Of a DNA stretch of 7,292 nucleotides, positions 6,501 through 7,292 are shown one piece after another. The position numbers and the translations under genes are program-made. Numbering within the stretch: position 1 is the first letter of the stretch; every line of letters begins with the position of its first letter. The notes below the pieces were generated by a model. The model ran no database searches. It was not told the origin of the DNA and saw only the letters and a program-made list of their open reading frames with translations. Source of the DNA: Prevotellaceae bacterium. GTDB taxonomy: Bacteria; Bacteroidota; Bacteroidia; Bacteroidales; UBA932. The stretch covers positions 1 to 7,292 of the forward strand of contig JAITAP010000090.1 of assembly GCA_031284065.1 (NCBI GenBank), written 5' to 3'.

Positions 6501-7163
6501 ATCCAACGGTTTCATCGCGGCGCGTTCTACTTGGCAGAAGCGTTGAAGCTGGATATAGTACCGGTTTTCCTGCATGGCGCAGGGCATGTGCTGCCAAAAA
6601 ATGATTTGATGCTGCGCAGCGGCGCTATTACCGTGCAGGTGCACCCGCGCATATCATCCGGCGACCTCCGCTACGGCGAAGGCTACGCAGCGCGTACAAA
6701 GCAAGTGAGGCAATACTACTTCAAAACGTTTGCAACGCTGTCGCGGCAGCTCGAAACGGCGGCGTACTTCGGAAGCTTCGTGCTGCACAGCTACCTCTAC
6801 AAGGGAGCTGCCGTAGAGCGTAGCGTGCGCAGAGAGCTGAAAAGAACACGCTGCTACGCGCAGTGGATAGACCATTACAAGGGAACAGGCGCGGCGCTGG
6901 TGGTAAACAGCGGCTACGGCGTGTTTGCCTTTCTCCTTGCGCTGGTGCACAAGGATGTGCAGGTGGTAGCAGTGGATAGCGACGGCGACAAGGTTGCCCT
7001 TGCCTGCGGATGCACAAACACTCCCGACAACCTGACGATTTACAAAGAAAGCGAACTGCCCGCAGGCATGAACTTTGAGGTAGCTTACCTGCTAAGCCCC
7101 AGCGAGGAGCTGCGGAGAAGATATGGCGGCAACAACACACAAACAATAGAAGTAAATGGATAA
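3567..7163 (+). CDS. MMPL/RND exporter fused to acyltransferase and methyltransferase-like domain
   Basis: The product has 1198 residues and three parts. Residues 1 to about 815 form a two-repeat MMPL/RND-type exporter: helix 1 (17-36), a YREDVADFLPNN motif, a large periplasmic loop, helices 2-6 (about 272-413), helix 7 (439-457), a second loop, and helices 8-12 (about 664-805). The helix-4 pair is Asn338-Tyr339, while the second repeat has Asp728-Asp729-Tyr730, the usual proton-relay type. An extra helix (about 822-850) leads to a lysophospholipid acyltransferase (PlsC-like) domain with NHQSHLD (901-907) and FPEGTRS (968-974), both catalytic blocks intact. The last ~130 residues resemble a class I methyltransferase, with NSGYG (1114-1118) and VVAVDSDGDK (residues 1133-1142). 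I recall this trifunctional architecture from Bacteroidota. It probably acylates the lipid product on the cytoplasmic side and exports it through the membrane (inference). It overlaps the upstream gene by 4 bp and the downstream gene by 8 bp. Confidence 0.9.
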   Translation: MTRFFIAIYDYFCSRRKLLFGLLAVLIAGMIFSVLRIKYREDVADFLPNNKANERINTVYRQIGGSGKILVNFSMKDSTQRNTERLIEAIDRFALLLQERDSLHTISDVVAQVDESRMLEVMEFIRQNVPYFLTEADYNRMDTLLSEDFISSQVRENKRLLMLPTGSTIRQSIAADPLHLFSPLLLKLKDFQAGDREELVDGYLFSDNGRKGMVVLTSPYGSSETEGNTELLRMVSEIMLRVGADFPDVKITCLGAPTIAVTNASQIKKDGALAILLAVALILILLIYFFRSGRNIIFIFASILFGWLFALSLLSVFKDSISTIAVGVSSVFIGIAVNYPLHLVDHLKRQRDTRQALKEIIPPLLIGNITTVGAFLSLVFLGSDAMRDLGLFGSLLLAGTILFVLICLPHIVKPDAASIRPKHLPFERLASFAPETKKWIVLTVLLLTVPLLYLSRFTTFEADMNKINYMTEQQREDMRDMLQSVEKEDREVIYFVAEGKQLNDALAVHEENVALLDTLRQKGLVESVAGVGVFLASKEEQQARIERWNNFWGERREAVIRQVEQAGNREGFRQGSFAPFSQLLHASFTPQGDDYFTPITSLLADSYLVKGEGYGMVVSFLYCVKEKSAELVSAVNQAAVGAFAFDARSVGQQVVDSLFDDFNYVLYVCGFIVLAFLTLSFGRFELSFLAFLPLAVSWVWILGLMQLGDMRFNIVNIILATFIFGQGDDYTIFITEGLVYEYAYRRKALKSYKNDIILSALIMFAGIGTLIFAKHPAMRSLAEVTIVGMFSVVAMAYLIPPLIFRWLTRTKSGFREIPLTIKQVVISVYIGAGFLAGCLIITVTGFALFCLTKGNEKRKLRYHSLLHRTAGFVIKRIPGVKFTCQNLSGETFEKPAVIISNHQSHLDLMCLMMLTPRLIILTNDWVWSSPFFGRLIRYADFYPVTNGLEHSVEPLSGLVRRGYSVVVFPEGTRSEDCSIQRFHRGAFYLAEALKLDIVPVFLHGAGHVLPKNDLMLRSGAITVQVHPRISSGDLRYGEGYAARTKQVRQYYFKTFATLSRQLETAAYFGSFVLHSYLYKGAAVERSVRRELKRTRCYAQWIDHYKGTGAALVVNSGYGVFAFLLALVHKDVQVVAVDSDGDKVALACGCTNTPDNLTIYKESELPAGMNFEVAYLLSPSEELRRRYGGNNTQTIEVNG

Positions 7164-7292
7164 GCATGTAGTAATAATAGGCAGCGGACTTGGCGGGTTA
7201 ACCTGCGGCTATATGCTGTCGAAAAACGGGTATCGCGTGAGCGTGCTGGAAAAAAATGCCCAGCTGGGCGGATGCCTGCAAACCTTTGCGCG
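7156..7292 (+). CDS. FAD-dependent oxidoreductase, phytoene-desaturase-like (3' end cut by window)
   Basis: Only the first 45 complete codons are present. They begin MDKHVVIIGSGLGGL, a Rossmann dinucleotide-binding motif (GSGLGG), followed by helix and strand residues ending in Leu-Glu-Lys (the acidic residue that binds the ribose of FAD), then GGCLQTF. The pattern G-x-G-x-x-G, about 18 residues, E-K, then GG fits the CrtI/phytoene desaturase and related NAD(P)/FAD oxidoreductases. Such a gene commonly sits next to the MMPL fusion in Bacteroidota polyene-type clusters, where it could desaturate or oxidise the lipid product; the reaction cannot be fixed from this fragment. The ATG lies 8 bp inside the end of the fusion gene, showing that the operon continues to the right. 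Confidence 0.8.
   Translation, partial: MDKHVVIIGSGLGGLTCGYMLSKNGYRVSVLEKNAQLGGCLQTFA

Overview
The window is a block of co-directional (+ strand) genes from what looks like an aryl-polyene/flexirubin-type lipid biosynthesis and export cluster. The host is most likely a member of Bacteroidota, probably Bacteroidales. Reasons: the order KS-like protein, small EamA/SMR protein, LolA-like carrier, small lipoprotein, FabZ-like dehydratase, GT2, MMPL-acyltransferase-methyltransferase fusion, CrtI-like oxidoreductase is one I associate with Bacteroidota clusters of this class. Most starts also lack a strong Shine-Dalgarno site and have A/T-rich leaders, as is common there. I cannot name a genus. 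This placement comes from recognising families, not from a database search.

Layout: 1-924 is the 3' part of a ketosynthase-fold protein that lacks the catalytic Cys/His/His. 912-1265 encodes a four-helix SMR/EamA-type membrane protein. 1270-1938 encodes a periplasmic LolA-like carrier. 1901-2374 encodes a small lipoprotein, possibly LolB-like. A 66-bp gap follows, the only real intergenic space here, and it holds a nine-codon mini-ORF. 2441-2812 encodes a hotdog dehydratase-like protein. 2809-3570 encodes a GT2 glycosyltransferase. 3567-7163 encodes a 1198-residue fusion of an MMPL/RND exporter, a lysophospholipid-type acyltransferase and a short class I methyltransferase-like domain. 7156 to the right edge is the start of an FAD-dependent oxidoreductase of the phytoene-desaturase type. 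Five junctions overlap (13, 38, 4, 4 and 8 bp) and one has a 4-bp gap, so this is very likely one operon that enters from the left and continues to the right.

Proposed joint role (inference): the KS-like subunit and dehydratase take part in building a polyunsaturated acyl chain on an acyl carrier protein encoded outside the window. The acyltransferase domain would move that chain onto a lipid or other acceptor. The GT2, the SMR-like protein and the methyltransferase domain may add or alter head groups. The MMPL exporter, LolA-like carrier and lipoprotein would carry the product across the envelope to the outer membrane. The most notable features are the loss of expected catalytic residues in the KS-like and dehydratase-like proteins, the three-domain fusion, and what looks like a dedicated Lol-like shuttle inside a biosynthetic operon. 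No RNA genes, mobile elements, CRISPR arrays or clear terminators were seen.
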